From the NCBI GenBank assembly GCA_035946575.1, contig DASYZG010000004.1, positions 1 through 64,000 of the forward strand: 64,000 nt of DNA. Reading direction: 5' to 3'. The translations under genes were made by a program, and so were the position numbers. This document shows positions 42,584 to 50,703 of this stretch, in pieces. The stretch comes from Gp13-AA77 sp035946575. GTDB lineage: Bacteria; Acidobacteriota; Terriglobia; UBA7540. Numbering within the stretch: position 1 is the stretch's first letter; each line of letters starts with the position of its first letter. Under the pieces are notes generated by a model. The model was not told the DNA's origin. It was given only the letters and a program-made list of their open reading frames with translations, and did not search any database.

Positions 42584-45472
42584 ATGCCGAAGATAATGGA
42601 CCTGAAGAGCACCATTAACTTGCCGCAGACTGCCTTTTCGATGAAGGCCAACCTGCCCCAGAACGAGCCCCGCTGGCTCGAACGGTGGGAAATGACGGAC
42701 CTCTACGGCGCCATCCGCCGCGCGCGCGCCGCCGCGCCGGTCTTTACCCTGCACGACGGTCCGCCCTACGCCAACGGACGGATCCACCTGGGCACCGCGC
42801 TCAACAAGATCCTCAAGGACCTGATCGTCAAGTCAAAAACCATGGCCGGCTTCAACGCGCCCTATCTGCCAGGATGGGACTGCCACGGCCTGCCCATCGA
42901 GAACAATGTCGACAAGGAACTCGGCCCGCGCAAGGCGCAGATGTCGGTGATCGAGATCCGCCGTGCGTGCCGGCGCTACGCGGAGAAGTACCTCAGCCTC
43001 CAGCGCGACGATTTCAAGCGTCTTGGCATCTTCGGCGAGTGGAGCGACCCGTATGTCACCATGTCCCCGGCATACGAGGCGTATACGACCGAAGCTTTTC
43101 TCAAGTTTCTGGAGCATGGCTACGTTTACCGAGGGTTGAAGCCGGTTTACTGGTGCGTGCGCCACGCCACTGCGCTGGCCGACGCCGAGGTGGAATACGA
43201 AAACCATGGCACTCCGTCGATCTACGTGCGTTACCGGCTGATCAGCGACCCGGCCGCGATCGACCCCGCCCTCGCCGGGCGCCGCGTGTGGGTGATCGTC
43301 TGGACCACCACGCCCTGGACCCTTCCCGCCAGCATGGCGGTGGCTTTCCATCCTGAGTTCGAATACGTCGCGGCGACGGAGTCGGATTCCTCCGACGTCT
43401 ATATCCTGGAAGCGCGCCGTCATCATCCGGCCCTCGAGGAGACTGGCCTCGCCGCCAGGACCGTCCTCGCGCGAATCCCCGGCCGTAAGTTCGACCGGAT
43501 CGAGTTCCAGCATCCTTTTCTGGCCCGCAAAATTCTCGGCGTGCTCGCGGACTACGTCACGGCCGAGGACGGCACGGGCGCGGTCCACACGGCTCCCGGC
43601 CACGGCCGTGAAGACTTTGAGACCGGCGTCCGCTACGGGCTCGATATTGAGAACCCCGTCGACGATCACGGCAGATTCATGGGCGGTCTCGACGCCTACG
43701 CGGGCAAGAAGGTGTTTGAGGCCAACGAGCCCATCATCGATCTGTTGCGCACGCTGGGCGCGCTGGTCGGTCCGCCGCACTGGCTCGAGCACTCCTATCC
43801 GCACTGCTGGCGCTGCCACCAGCCCGTGATCTTCCGCACCAGCCGCCAGTGGTTTGTGGACGTCGATCACGCGGAATTGCGCCGCCACGCTTTGGACGAG
43901 ATCAAGAAGGTCCATTGGTCGCCCGAATGGGGCGAGGAGCGCATCAGCAACATGGTTTCGGGACGTCCCGACTGGTGCATCTCGCGCCAGCGCGTCTGGG
44001 GCGTGCCCATCGCCGTGTTCCATTGCGAGTCATGCGGCCAGCCGCTGATGGACGCAACAGCCGCCGCGCCCGCGGTGGAGCTGTTCCGCCGCGAAGGGGC
44101 AGACGCCTGGTTCGCGCACCCGATCGGGGACCTGATCGCGCCGGGTACCCGTTGCCCGGGCTGCGGCCAGTCAAAGTTCCGCAAGGAGACTGACATCCTC
44201 GACGTCTGGTTCGATTCCGGCTCCAGCCAGTACGCGGTGCTGGGGCACCGTCCGGACCTGCCCTGGCCCGCCGATGTCTACATCGAAGGCCCCGACCAGC
44301 ATCGGGGCTGGTTCCAGAGTTCACTGCTGGTGGGCATGGTCACGCACGGCGCCGCGCCTTATCGCCAGGTCCTCACGGTTGGCTGGACGCTCGACCCGCA
44401 GGGCCGCGCCATGTCGAAGTCGCTCGGCAACGGCATCGACCCGAACGACGTCATCCGCAGCCACGGCGCCGAAATCCTGCGGCTGTGGGTGGGCTCGGTG
44501 GACTTCCGCGAGGACGTGGTGCTCTCGGAGCAGATTCTCGACCGGCTCTCCGAGGCCTATCGCAAGCTGCGCAACACCTTCCGCTACTGCCTGGGCAACC
44601 TGTACGACTTCGATCCGGCGCGCGACACTGACAATCCAGAAGGCATGGAAGAAATTGACGCTTGGGCGCTCGAGCGTACTGCCGAAGTGCTCGATGAAGT
44701 GCAAAGGGCCTACGAGGAGTACGCCTTTCATCGCGTCTACCGCGCGCTCTATGACTTCGCCACCGTGGACCTGAGCGCGTTCTATTTCGACATCCTGAAA
44801 GACCGCCTCTATACGGCTCCGGCGGCCTCGGCGCGACGCCGGGCGGCCCAGTGGACTCTGTATCGCATCGCCGACGCGCTCGTGCGGGCGCTCGCCCCGA
44901 TTCTCACCTTTACCTCCGAAGAAGTATGGGATCACCTGCCGGGCCGGGGCGGCGGATCGAGTGTGCACGAAGCGGAGTTCGTCTCCCCGGATGAACTCCG
45001 GGGCAAGGTGCCGGCAAAGTACGCCGGACGCCTGGCTAACTGGCCGCGCCTGATCGCTGTCCGCGACCAAGTGCTCAGGGCGCTCGAGGCTGCGCGGCAG
45101 GAAAAGCGCATCGGCGGCGGGCTCGAAGCCAGGGTCCGATTGCAGGCCTCCGGCGAAACCGCCCGGCTGCTCGAGGATTATCGCGACTTCCTGCGCTATC
45201 TCTTCATCGTCTCTCAGGTCGAGATCGAGACGTCTGAAGGCGGGTGTTCCGATGGCGCACCGGCCGACGGCGCATCGGGCGCGGCATCGGGTCAGCAACC
45301 CGGAAGCGCGGACATCAAAGCAGACGTCAAGATCGTCGTGGAGCGCGCCCCGGGGACCAAGTGCGCGCGCTGCTGGAACTACTCGGAGCGCGTCGGCGAG
45401 AACGCCGATTATCCGGCGGTCTGCGAGCGCTGCTCGGAGGCGCTTGGTCAAATTGAGGCGCAGGTCTCGTGA
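42584..45472 (+). CDS. ileS: Isoleucyl-tRNA synthetase
   Basis: Class Ia synthetase of 962 aa charging tRNA-Ile, with an editing domain for valine. The HIGH-type motif reads PYANGRIHLGTALNKILKD and the KMSKS-type motif AMSKSLGN. The CP1 editing domain has VWTTTPWTLPASMAVAFHP and the GTGAVHTAPGHGREDF motif. The C-terminal zinc finger CARCWNYSERVG then CERCSEAL is complete. The ribosome-binding site is GGAGG. It is followed directly by a small antitoxin-like gene that overlaps the stop, then lspA. The ileS-lspA-rluD order is conserved in many bacteria. Confidence 0.97.
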   Translation: MPKIMDLKSTINLPQTAFSMKANLPQNEPRWLERWEMTDLYGAIRRARAAAPVFTLHDGPPYANGRIHLGTALNKILKDLIVKSKTMAGFNAPYLPGWDCHGLPIENNVDKELGPRKAQMSVIEIRRACRRYAEKYLSLQRDDFKRLGIFGEWSDPYVTMSPAYEAYTTEAFLKFLEHGYVYRGLKPVYWCVRHATALADAEVEYENHGTPSIYVRYRLISDPAAIDPALAGRRVWVIVWTTTPWTLPASMAVAFHPEFEYVAATESDSSDVYILEARRHHPALEETGLAARTVLARIPGRKFDRIEFQHPFLARKILGVLADYVTAEDGTGAVHTAPGHGREDFETGVRYGLDIENPVDDHGRFMGGLDAYAGKKVFEANEPIIDLLRTLGALVGPPHWLEHSYPHCWRCHQPVIFRTSRQWFVDVDHAELRRHALDEIKKVHWSPEWGEERISNMVSGRPDWCISRQRVWGVPIAVFHCESCGQPLMDATAAAPAVELFRREGADAWFAHPIGDLIAPGTRCPGCGQSKFRKETDILDVWFDSGSSQYAVLGHRPDLPWPADVYIEGPDQHRGWFQSSLLVGMVTHGAAPYRQVLTVGWTLDPQGRAMSKSLGNGIDPNDVIRSHGAEILRLWVGSVDFREDVVLSEQILDRLSEAYRKLRNTFRYCLGNLYDFDPARDTDNPEGMEEIDAWALERTAEVLDEVQRAYEEYAFHRVYRALYDFATVDLSAFYFDILKDRLYTAPAASARRRAAQWTLYRIADALVRALAPILTFTSEEVWDHLPGRGGGSSVHEAEFVSPDELRGKVPAKYAGRLANWPRLIAVRDQVLRALEAARQEKRIGGGLEARVRLQASGETARLLEDYRDFLRYLFIVSQVEIETSEGGCSDGAPADGASGAASGQQPGSADIKADVKIVVERAPGTKCARCWNYSERVGENADYPAVCERCSEALGQIEAQVS

Positions 45473-45693
45473 TGCGGCGTTCGCAGGGCGCAGGGAACAG
45501 GAAACCAGGAGGAGCGACGGGAAGTGCCAAAGAAGAAGTGCGCAGGCTGCTCGACGCCGTCCCGGACGACGCCTCGTATGAGGATATCCAGTACCACATC
45601 TACGTACGCCAGAACGTCGCGCGTGGGTTGGAGGAAGCCGCTCAGGGCAAGGTGGTGGGTCAGGAAGAAATTGAGCGCTGGATGTCGAAGTGA
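45472..45693 (+). CDS. Antitoxin-like small protein
   Basis: Protein of about 73 aa whose ATG overlaps the ileS stop. The first 20 residues are Gly/Arg-rich and look like spacer; the conserved part begins at EEVRRLLDAVPDDASYEDI and continues QYHIYVRQNVARGLEEAAQG, then KVVGQEEIERWMSK. This DASYEDIQYHIYVRQ pattern is common in antitoxins paired with RelE/ParE toxins in Acidobacteriota and Proteobacteria. The true start may be the internal GTG near 45539. Its toxin is represented only by the truncated frame that overlaps its stop codon. Confidence 0.65.
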   Translation: MRRSQGAGNRKPGGATGSAKEEVRRLLDAVPDDASYEDIQYHIYVRQNVARGLEEAAQGKVVGQEEIERWMSK

Positions 45694-45812
45694 CTAGACG
45701 TGTAGTTTGGACCCGGCAGGCTCAAGCCGACCTCGGTGCTCACGGCGCGCGTGATTTGATGTCGCTGTGGAGGCGGAGCCTGCGACCTCGTGTAGACGAC
45801 ATTCTCGGCTGA
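45690..45812 (+). pseudogene. Truncated ParE/RelE-like toxin remnant
   Basis: A GTG overlapping the antitoxin stop opens a 40-codon frame beginning VTRRVVWTRQAQADL. This is the usual first strand and helix of ParE/RelE toxins (about 95-100 aa when complete). After about 20 residues the similarity is lost, and a stop occurs three bases before lspA. The catalytic C-terminal part is gone, so the toxin should be inactive. Confidence 0.5.
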
Positions 45813-45814
45813 CT

Positions 45815-46330
45815 ATGTCTCGCTCTCGAAACCTTATCCGTCTTATCTACGTTCTGATCGCCGCCGTGACCTTTGTTGCCGACCAGGTGACCAAGGGCAT
45901 GATCGAGCGCCGCCTCGGCATGTTTGAAGTGGTCCCGGTGATCCCCCACTTCTTCAACCTGACGCGCAGCCAGAACCCGGGCGCGGCTTTCGGGCTATTT
46001 GCCGACTCGCCCGCCCCCTGGAAGACCGTCCTGCTCGTGATCGTCTCCGCGCTGCTCATCGGAAGCGTAGTGGGCGTGGCCTGGCGCAGCCATCATATCG
46101 ACTGGAAATCGGGGGTCGGTCTGGCCCTGATCCTGGGCGGTGCGATGAGCAACCTGCTGGATCGCATCCGCTTCGGCGAGGTCGTCGACTTCCTGGATGT
46201 CTATTTCCGGGGTTACCACTGGTACACCTTCAACCTCGCCGATGCGGCCATCGTAGCCGGCGCCTTCCTGCTCATCTTGAGGGTCGGATTCTCGAGTGAC
46301 GCGCCTCAGCCGGCCAGCGCCAAACGCTGA
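45815..46330 (+). CDS. lspA: Lipoprotein signal peptidase
   Basis: Inner-membrane aspartic peptidase that removes signal peptides of prolipoproteins, about 171 aa. The start is MSRSRNLIRLIYVL. Four hydrophobic segments are visible. The conserved motifs are FVADQVTKGMI, TRSQNPGAAFGLFAD, and the catalytic Asp residues in GAMSNLLDRIRFGEVVDFLD and FNLADAAIVAG. A longer upstream frame overlaps the toxin remnant and is unlikely to be translated. Confidence 0.95.
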   Translation: MSRSRNLIRLIYVLIAAVTFVADQVTKGMIERRLGMFEVVPVIPHFFNLTRSQNPGAAFGLFADSPAPWKTVLLVIVSALLIGSVVGVAWRSHHIDWKSGVGLALILGGAMSNLLDRIRFGEVVDFLDVYFRGYHWYTFNLADAAIVAGAFLLILRVGFSSDAPQPASAKR

Positions 46331-46408
46331 GATGAAGCAGCTGCAAGCAGCATGTGTCCTGCTTCTGCTTCGTGACCTTCTCTGGGGCCTCTGTGAATCC
46401 TCAGCGCA

Positions 46409-46427
46409 CTCCGTGGTGAAAGCTTTT
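46409..46427. repeat. Short dispersed repeat CTCCGTGGTGAAAGCTTT
   Basis: This sequence matches CTCTGTGGTGAACGCTTT at 48582-48599 in 16 of 18 positions. Both are in spacers, on the same strand, after genes of the ileS-rluD run, and both neighbourhoods carry more CTCTGTG words. Confidence 0.4.
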
Positions 46428-46596
46428 CCCCCGGCGAACGGCTCTAAGGCTGTGCAGCCCGCCTGATACAGCAGACCCCTGATTGACCGGGGCGTTCGCT
46501 CCACAGCACCCTGTTATCATTCCCGTCGCGCTGGCGGCTCGGTGCAGGCATCCCCGATCAGCGGGAATCTTACTCAGGAAAGGCCAGGTTCACCTT

Positions 46597-47307
46597 ATGA
46601 GGAAGCTCGTTCTCCTCGCCGTTGTTGCCCTCGTCTTCGCCCTCAGCCCGGCGGCCTACGCTGGATCGATCGTCTTCAGCTTCAAGGGAACCACTTCGGC
46701 TGCGACCTGGGCCTGGCTTGACGGCACCAGTTCCCTCGCTGGCAAGGCTGATTCGGCGACTGTAGACGTGGTCGGCGACGCCGGCATGCCGATCAACGGT
46801 GACGTCAGTCTCACCTTCGCGTTGGGCCCGAATACCGGCGGAGATGGGACATTCGGCAATCCCTACCAGTTCGACTGGGGCGGCAGTATCGTGGTCACGG
46901 GCTGCCTTCCCGGGCAGGGTGCCGGCTGCACCAGCACGTACCTGTTCAAGGGTCAGTTCGAAGCGGCGATGGCCTATGCGGTCACCGATTATCTCAGCTT
47001 CAATGCGCCTCTCATTTCGGGAACCCTCAACCCCGCGATCGCGGCAATGTTCGGGTTCAGCGACGTGAATGTGCTGGGAAGCTTCGAGGGGGTCCTGACT
47101 TGTGACGGCATCGCCTTCGGTTGCACGAGTGGCTCTGACCACCTGGTGGGCAGCGCCGACATGATCTTAATGCCGAGCCAGGGGCCTTGTGACTCAGCTT
47201 CCTGCGGGGTTACCACGCCCGAGCCCGATGCTCTGCAATTGACTTCTCTGGGCCTGCTGCTTCTGATGATAATGGCCGCAGCGCGCCGGCTCGCCAAGTC
47301 GTTGTAA
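46597..47307 (+). CDS. PEP-CTERM-like exported protein
   Basis: Secreted protein of about 236 aa. The start is MRKLVLLAVVALVFALSPAA, a Sec signal peptide ending AYAG. The C-terminus TPEPDALQLTSLGLLLLMIM followed by AAARRLAKSL is a PEP-CTERM signal (PEP, hydrophobic helix, basic tail). The body is Gly/Ser/Thr-rich with Cys pairs (TGCLPGQGAGC, LTCDGIAFGC) and no known domain. It lies between lspA and rluD, an unusual position that breaks a conserved gene pair. Its function is unknown. Confidence 0.75.
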   Translation: MRKLVLLAVVALVFALSPAAYAGSIVFSFKGTTSAATWAWLDGTSSLAGKADSATVDVVGDAGMPINGDVSLTFALGPNTGGDGTFGNPYQFDWGGSIVVTGCLPGQGAGCTSTYLFKGQFEAAMAYAVTDYLSFNAPLISGTLNPAIAAMFGFSDVNVLGSFEGVLTCDGIAFGCTSGSDHLVGSADMILMPSQGPCDSASCGVTTPEPDALQLTSLGLLLLMIMAAARRLAKSL

Positions 47308-47323
47308 GCCGCACTCACGCGTG

Positions 47324-47343
47324 ATTCCCGCGCAAGCGCGAAC
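47324..47343. repeat. Degenerate dRS3-like palindrome
   Basis: ATTCCC-GCGCAAGC-GCGAAC keeps the left arm of the dRS3-like element found near 1.2 kb but has two changes in the right arm. It sits 16 bp after the PEP-CTERM-like gene and may act as its 3' hairpin. Confidence 0.5.
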
Positions 47344-47545
47344 CCATCCCCTCTACTCCGCGCACTATTCTCCTTTGTCCCATTTTCCGGTGCTAGCATG
47401 ATGATGACTGGGAGGCTTGCTGGTAAGGCGGTTGAAACCGATATCTCGAGAATGAGCAGGGTATCGCGATTTTTGCCCTCGCGGGTCACTTCGCGTCAAA
47501 GCCAGACTGGCAGCTTTCAAAGCCCACGCCCAATCGGCGCCAGAC

Positions 47546-48505
47546 ATGCCTGAAACGCGCATATTCGAAGTCATGCCTGACGAATCCCGCACGCGGCTCG
47601 ATGTCTTTCTGGCGCGGCGCATGCCCGACTGGAGCCGCAGCCAGATCCAGCGCCAAATCCGCTCCGGACGGGTCAGCCTCGGCGCCGCCACGGTCTACAA
47701 GGCGGGCGCCGAGGTCGAGGCCGGCGATCGCGTAAGCATCCAGGCGGCCCGGCACGAGCTGCGCGCCACGCCGGAGGAGCTGCCGCTCGATATCATCTAC
47801 GAGGACGAGGACCTGGTCGTGGTGAACAAGCCCGCGGGGATGGTCGTTCATGTGGGCGCCGGCGTCCGCTCGGGAACGCTGGTCAACGCCCTGCTCCATC
47901 ACGTGAAAACGCTGGCGCGCGCCGGTGGCGACCTGCGGCCGGGCATCGTGCATCGACTTGATCGCATGACGTCGGGTCTCGTGATCGTGGCCAAGAACGA
48001 CGCCGCTCTGCGTGACCTCAGCAGCCAGTTCAAAGGCCGCGAGGTCCGGAAGACGTATCTCGCGCTGGTCCACGGCCGCGTCGGAGGCGAACAGGGGGAG
48101 ATCGAGCGCCCCGTGGGTCGCGATCCGCGCCGCCGCATCCGTATGCGGACGTCGGGGATCGGCGCGCGCGCGGCGCTCACGCACTACCAGGTCCGCCGTC
48201 GCTTCCCGCATTTCACGCTGCTCGAGGTGCATCCCCGCACCGGACGCACCCACCAAATCCGAGTGCATCTGGCGTCGGTGGGGCATCCGGTGGTGGGCGA
48301 CACGCTTTACGGCGCGCCGTCGCGATTGCACGCAGGCTCTCGAGAGGAAACCAGGACCTTGCCGCGGACGTTCCTGCACGCGGCGGGAATCAGGTTCCGG
48401 CATCCGCGCACAGGCGACGCGATAAGTTTCGAGGTTTCGCTGCCGGCAGAGCTGATGACCTTTTTGAACGGATTGGGAACCCGCGATGGGGTGGAAAAGC
48501 TCTAG
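47546..48505 (+). CDS. rluD: RluA-family pseudouridine synthase (RluD-like)
   Basis: Modifies uridines in 23S rRNA (RluD makes pseudouridines in helix 69), 319 aa. The N-terminal S4 RNA-binding domain reads RTRLDVFLARRMPDWSRSQI. The catalytic domain has IIYEDEDLVVVNKPAGMVVH and the active Asp in PGIVHRLDRMTSGLVIVAKN. The second half includes HPRTGRTHQIRVHLASVGHP. Length and S4 domain favour RluD over RluA, but the rRNA target is inferred. It is last in the ileS-lspA-rluD group. Confidence 0.92.
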   Translation: MPETRIFEVMPDESRTRLDVFLARRMPDWSRSQIQRQIRSGRVSLGAATVYKAGAEVEAGDRVSIQAARHELRATPEELPLDIIYEDEDLVVVNKPAGMVVHVGAGVRSGTLVNALLHHVKTLARAGGDLRPGIVHRLDRMTSGLVIVAKNDAALRDLSSQFKGREVRKTYLALVHGRVGGEQGEIERPVGRDPRRRIRMRTSGIGARAALTHYQVRRRFPHFTLLEVHPRTGRTHQIRVHLASVGHPVVGDTLYGAPSRLHAGSREETRTLPRTFLHAAGIRFRHPRTGDAISFEVSLPAELMTFLNGLGTRDGVEKL

Positions 48506-48681
48506 CTCGGAGTTCACGGGGGCGCTGTGCGCTCTGTGGTCGGCGAGCCTCGAAGCACAGGGTTCACAAAGACTCCGTGCCCTCTGTGGTGAACGCTTTG
48601 AACAGGACGATTGGGGCCGGGAGCAGGTTGAATCGTGGTATCCGGCGGCCTATACTGCTTTCAGTCCTGGGGAATGGTGAA

Positions 48682-49113
48682 TTGAGAAAACGACGCCAGA
48701 TCGTGGCCGTCCTCGCTTCTGTGGCGCTGTTGAGCGCGTCGCTCTCCGCCGTTGCGGATTGCGCCTCCCTTTGCGCGCATGCTCCGGCTGCCGCGTCGCC
48801 CCTTGACTCGACACCGGCGCACTGCGGCCACTGCCCTTCACCACAACCCACGCATCGGCAAACTCACCCGAGCCGCAACCAGCAGGGCCGGAATTGCGGA
48901 CAGCACTGTCTCGGCCAGGCGATCGCCGGCAAAGTCTCGATCGCGACTGTGGAGACCGTTCAGCACGCCGCGCACGAACTGCTCGCCGTCAACAACGGCG
49001 CCGCGCGGGAGCCCCTACCTCCGGACTTCGCGCCGCTCGATTGGGAATCGCACTCGCCGCCTGCCCAATCCGGCCGCAGCATCTGCCGTCGCACTTCCTT
49101 GCTCCGCGTCTGA
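48682..49113 (+). CDS. Cys/His-rich exported protein near multicopper oxidase
   Basis: Protein of about 143 aa. A TTG start with GGGGA upstream gives a signal peptide RKRRQIVAVLASVALLSASL; the frame is open further upstream. The mature part is rich in Cys and His (DCASLCAH, HCGHCPSPQPTHRQTH, CGQHC), which suggests binding of copper or zinc in the periplasm. It is followed by a multicopper oxidase and a TolC-like protein on the same strand. No known family was recognised, so the metal role is inference from composition and neighbours. Confidence 0.6.
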   Translation: MRKRRQIVAVLASVALLSASLSAVADCASLCAHAPAAASPLDSTPAHCGHCPSPQPTHRQTHPSRNQQGRNCGQHCLGQAIAGKVSIATVETVQHAAHELLAVNNGAAREPLPPDFAPLDWESHSPPAQSGRSICRRTSLLRV

Positions 49114-49204
49114 GCCTTTTCCGCCCGGTGCCGGCCTGAAACCCGGCAAGCAGAATAATCTGCCAGTGGAATAAGAGAACCTCAACGGTCAACTACTGTT
49201 AACA

Positions 49205-49232
49205 ACTGTCGACTGTCGACTGTCGACTCTCT
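49205..49232. repeat. Heptamer spacer tract (4 units)
   Basis: Three exact ACTGTCG units followed by ACTCTCT in 7-bp register. Upstream bases (CAACGGTCAACTACTGTTAA) continue the pattern weakly. The tract stops just before the AGGAGG of the multicopper oxidase gene. Confidence 0.8.
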
Positions 49233-49250
49233 GCCAAGTCAGGAGGACTT

Positions 49251-50678
49251 ATGTCGGACAACCGGCGACAATTCTTCCGCCGCGCCATGGTCGGCTCCCT
49301 GGCCGCGGGCGCCACGCGCTTGCTCGCGGAATCCGCCCCACAGGGCCGGTCAAAGCCGGGGCACGCGCAAGCCGCGAAGCACGCGGCGCCATGGTCAGCG
49401 CCCGCGGGCGCCATCCTCCCCGTCGTCACCCCGGATGTCCCGCATCTGCCATACACCCTGGACGGCGCTGTCAAGGTGTTTAATCTGACCGCCGGGCCGG
49501 TGCGCACTGAGATCGTGTCCGGTCGCGTAATGGACGCCTGGGGCTACAACGGCTCGATCCCCGGGCCGGCGATCGAAGTCGTGCAAGGCGACCGCGTGCG
49601 CCTCGTCGTGGACAATCATCTCCCCGAGCCTACGTCAATGCACTGGCACGGCTTCGAGATCCCCATCGCCATGGACGGCATGCCGGGCATCTCGCAGCCC
49701 ATGATCCCGCCCGGAGGCCGCTTCGTTTACGAATTCACCCTCCATCAGGCCGGAACTTTCTTCTACCACTCGCACGCGCCCATGCAGAGCATGATGGGCC
49801 TGATCGGCCTCTTCATCATGCATCCGAGAGAGCCTCTCGTCCCGCGCGTCGACAGGGACTACGGATTGATTTTGCAGGAATGGGCGATCCTGCCGAACAA
49901 CACCGTGCCCAACACCATGTCGATGGAATTCAACTGGCTCACCATGAACGGCAAGGCCGCGCCCGCCACCACGCCGCTCATCGCGCGCCTCGGCGATCGC
50001 GTGCGGATTCGCCTGGTGAATCTCGGCATGGATCACCATCCGATCCATCTGCACGGAAACACCTTTTACCTGACCGGCACCGAAGGCGGACGCGTGCCCC
50101 AGGCGGCCTGGACTCCGGCCAACACCGTGCTCGTCGGTGTGGCGCAGGCGCGCGACATCGAGTTCGAAGCCAATAATCCGGGCGACTGGATGCTCCATTG
50201 CCACATGCCGCACCACATGATGAACCACATGGCCTCCATGGTGGGACCGATGATGGAGTCCGGTCACGGCACGATGCACGCCCTGCCGGCAGGAATGGGA
50301 ATGCCGGAAGGCATGGGAATGGTGCAACAGGGCGGCGCCCTCGACCCGGAGAACGGTCCGAGTCTCGGTCGCGCCATCGGCATCGGCGCCGATTACGAGA
50401 AGCCGGCCACCAACGCGCCGCTCGACCACCCGGCCCGGGCAGCCGAAACCGCTGCCCCCGCGTCAGGCCAGCACGAACAGCATGCCGGCAATCCGTGGCA
50501 GGTGCCGGGCTTTCCGCAAGACATGATGATGAACATGATCGCGCCCAACACGAAACCCGAAACCTACGGCTTGCCCTCCGGCTGGGCCAGCGACATGGCG
50601 GGAATGATGACGCTGGTGCGGGTCCTCGAACCCGGTCTGTATGACCAAGTCATGGCGCGCGTCGGGCAGCAATCGTAA
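49251..50678 (+). CDS. Multicopper oxidase (CopA/laccase-like), Tat-exported
   Basis: Periplasmic copper enzyme of 475 aa, probably a cuprous oxidase protecting against copper. The N-terminus has a Tat-type signal (RRQFFRRAMVGSLAAGATR). Copper motifs are MHWHGFEIPIAMDG, TFFYHSHAPMQS, HPIHLHGNTF and WMLHCHMPHHMMNHMASM. Met-rich stretches near the C-terminus (GMGMPEGMGM) are typical of copper-tolerance oxidases. An AGGAGG site precedes the ATG. It follows a Cys/His-rich exported protein and precedes an outer-membrane channel, so the three are read as a copper-handling unit. Confidence 0.92.
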   Translation: MSDNRRQFFRRAMVGSLAAGATRLLAESAPQGRSKPGHAQAAKHAAPWSAPAGAILPVVTPDVPHLPYTLDGAVKVFNLTAGPVRTEIVSGRVMDAWGYNGSIPGPAIEVVQGDRVRLVVDNHLPEPTSMHWHGFEIPIAMDGMPGISQPMIPPGGRFVYEFTLHQAGTFFYHSHAPMQSMMGLIGLFIMHPREPLVPRVDRDYGLILQEWAILPNNTVPNTMSMEFNWLTMNGKAAPATTPLIARLGDRVRIRLVNLGMDHHPIHLHGNTFYLTGTEGGRVPQAAWTPANTVLVGVAQARDIEFEANNPGDWMLHCHMPHHMMNHMASMVGPMMESGHGTMHALPAGMGMPEGMGMVQQGGALDPENGPSLGRAIGIGADYEKPATNAPLDHPARAAETAAPASGQHEQHAGNPWQVPGFPQDMMMNMIAPNTKPETYGLPSGWASDMAGMMTLVRVLEPGLYDQVMARVGQQS

Positions 50679-50703
50679 TCGCCAGGACAAAGGGTGAGTC
50701 AAT

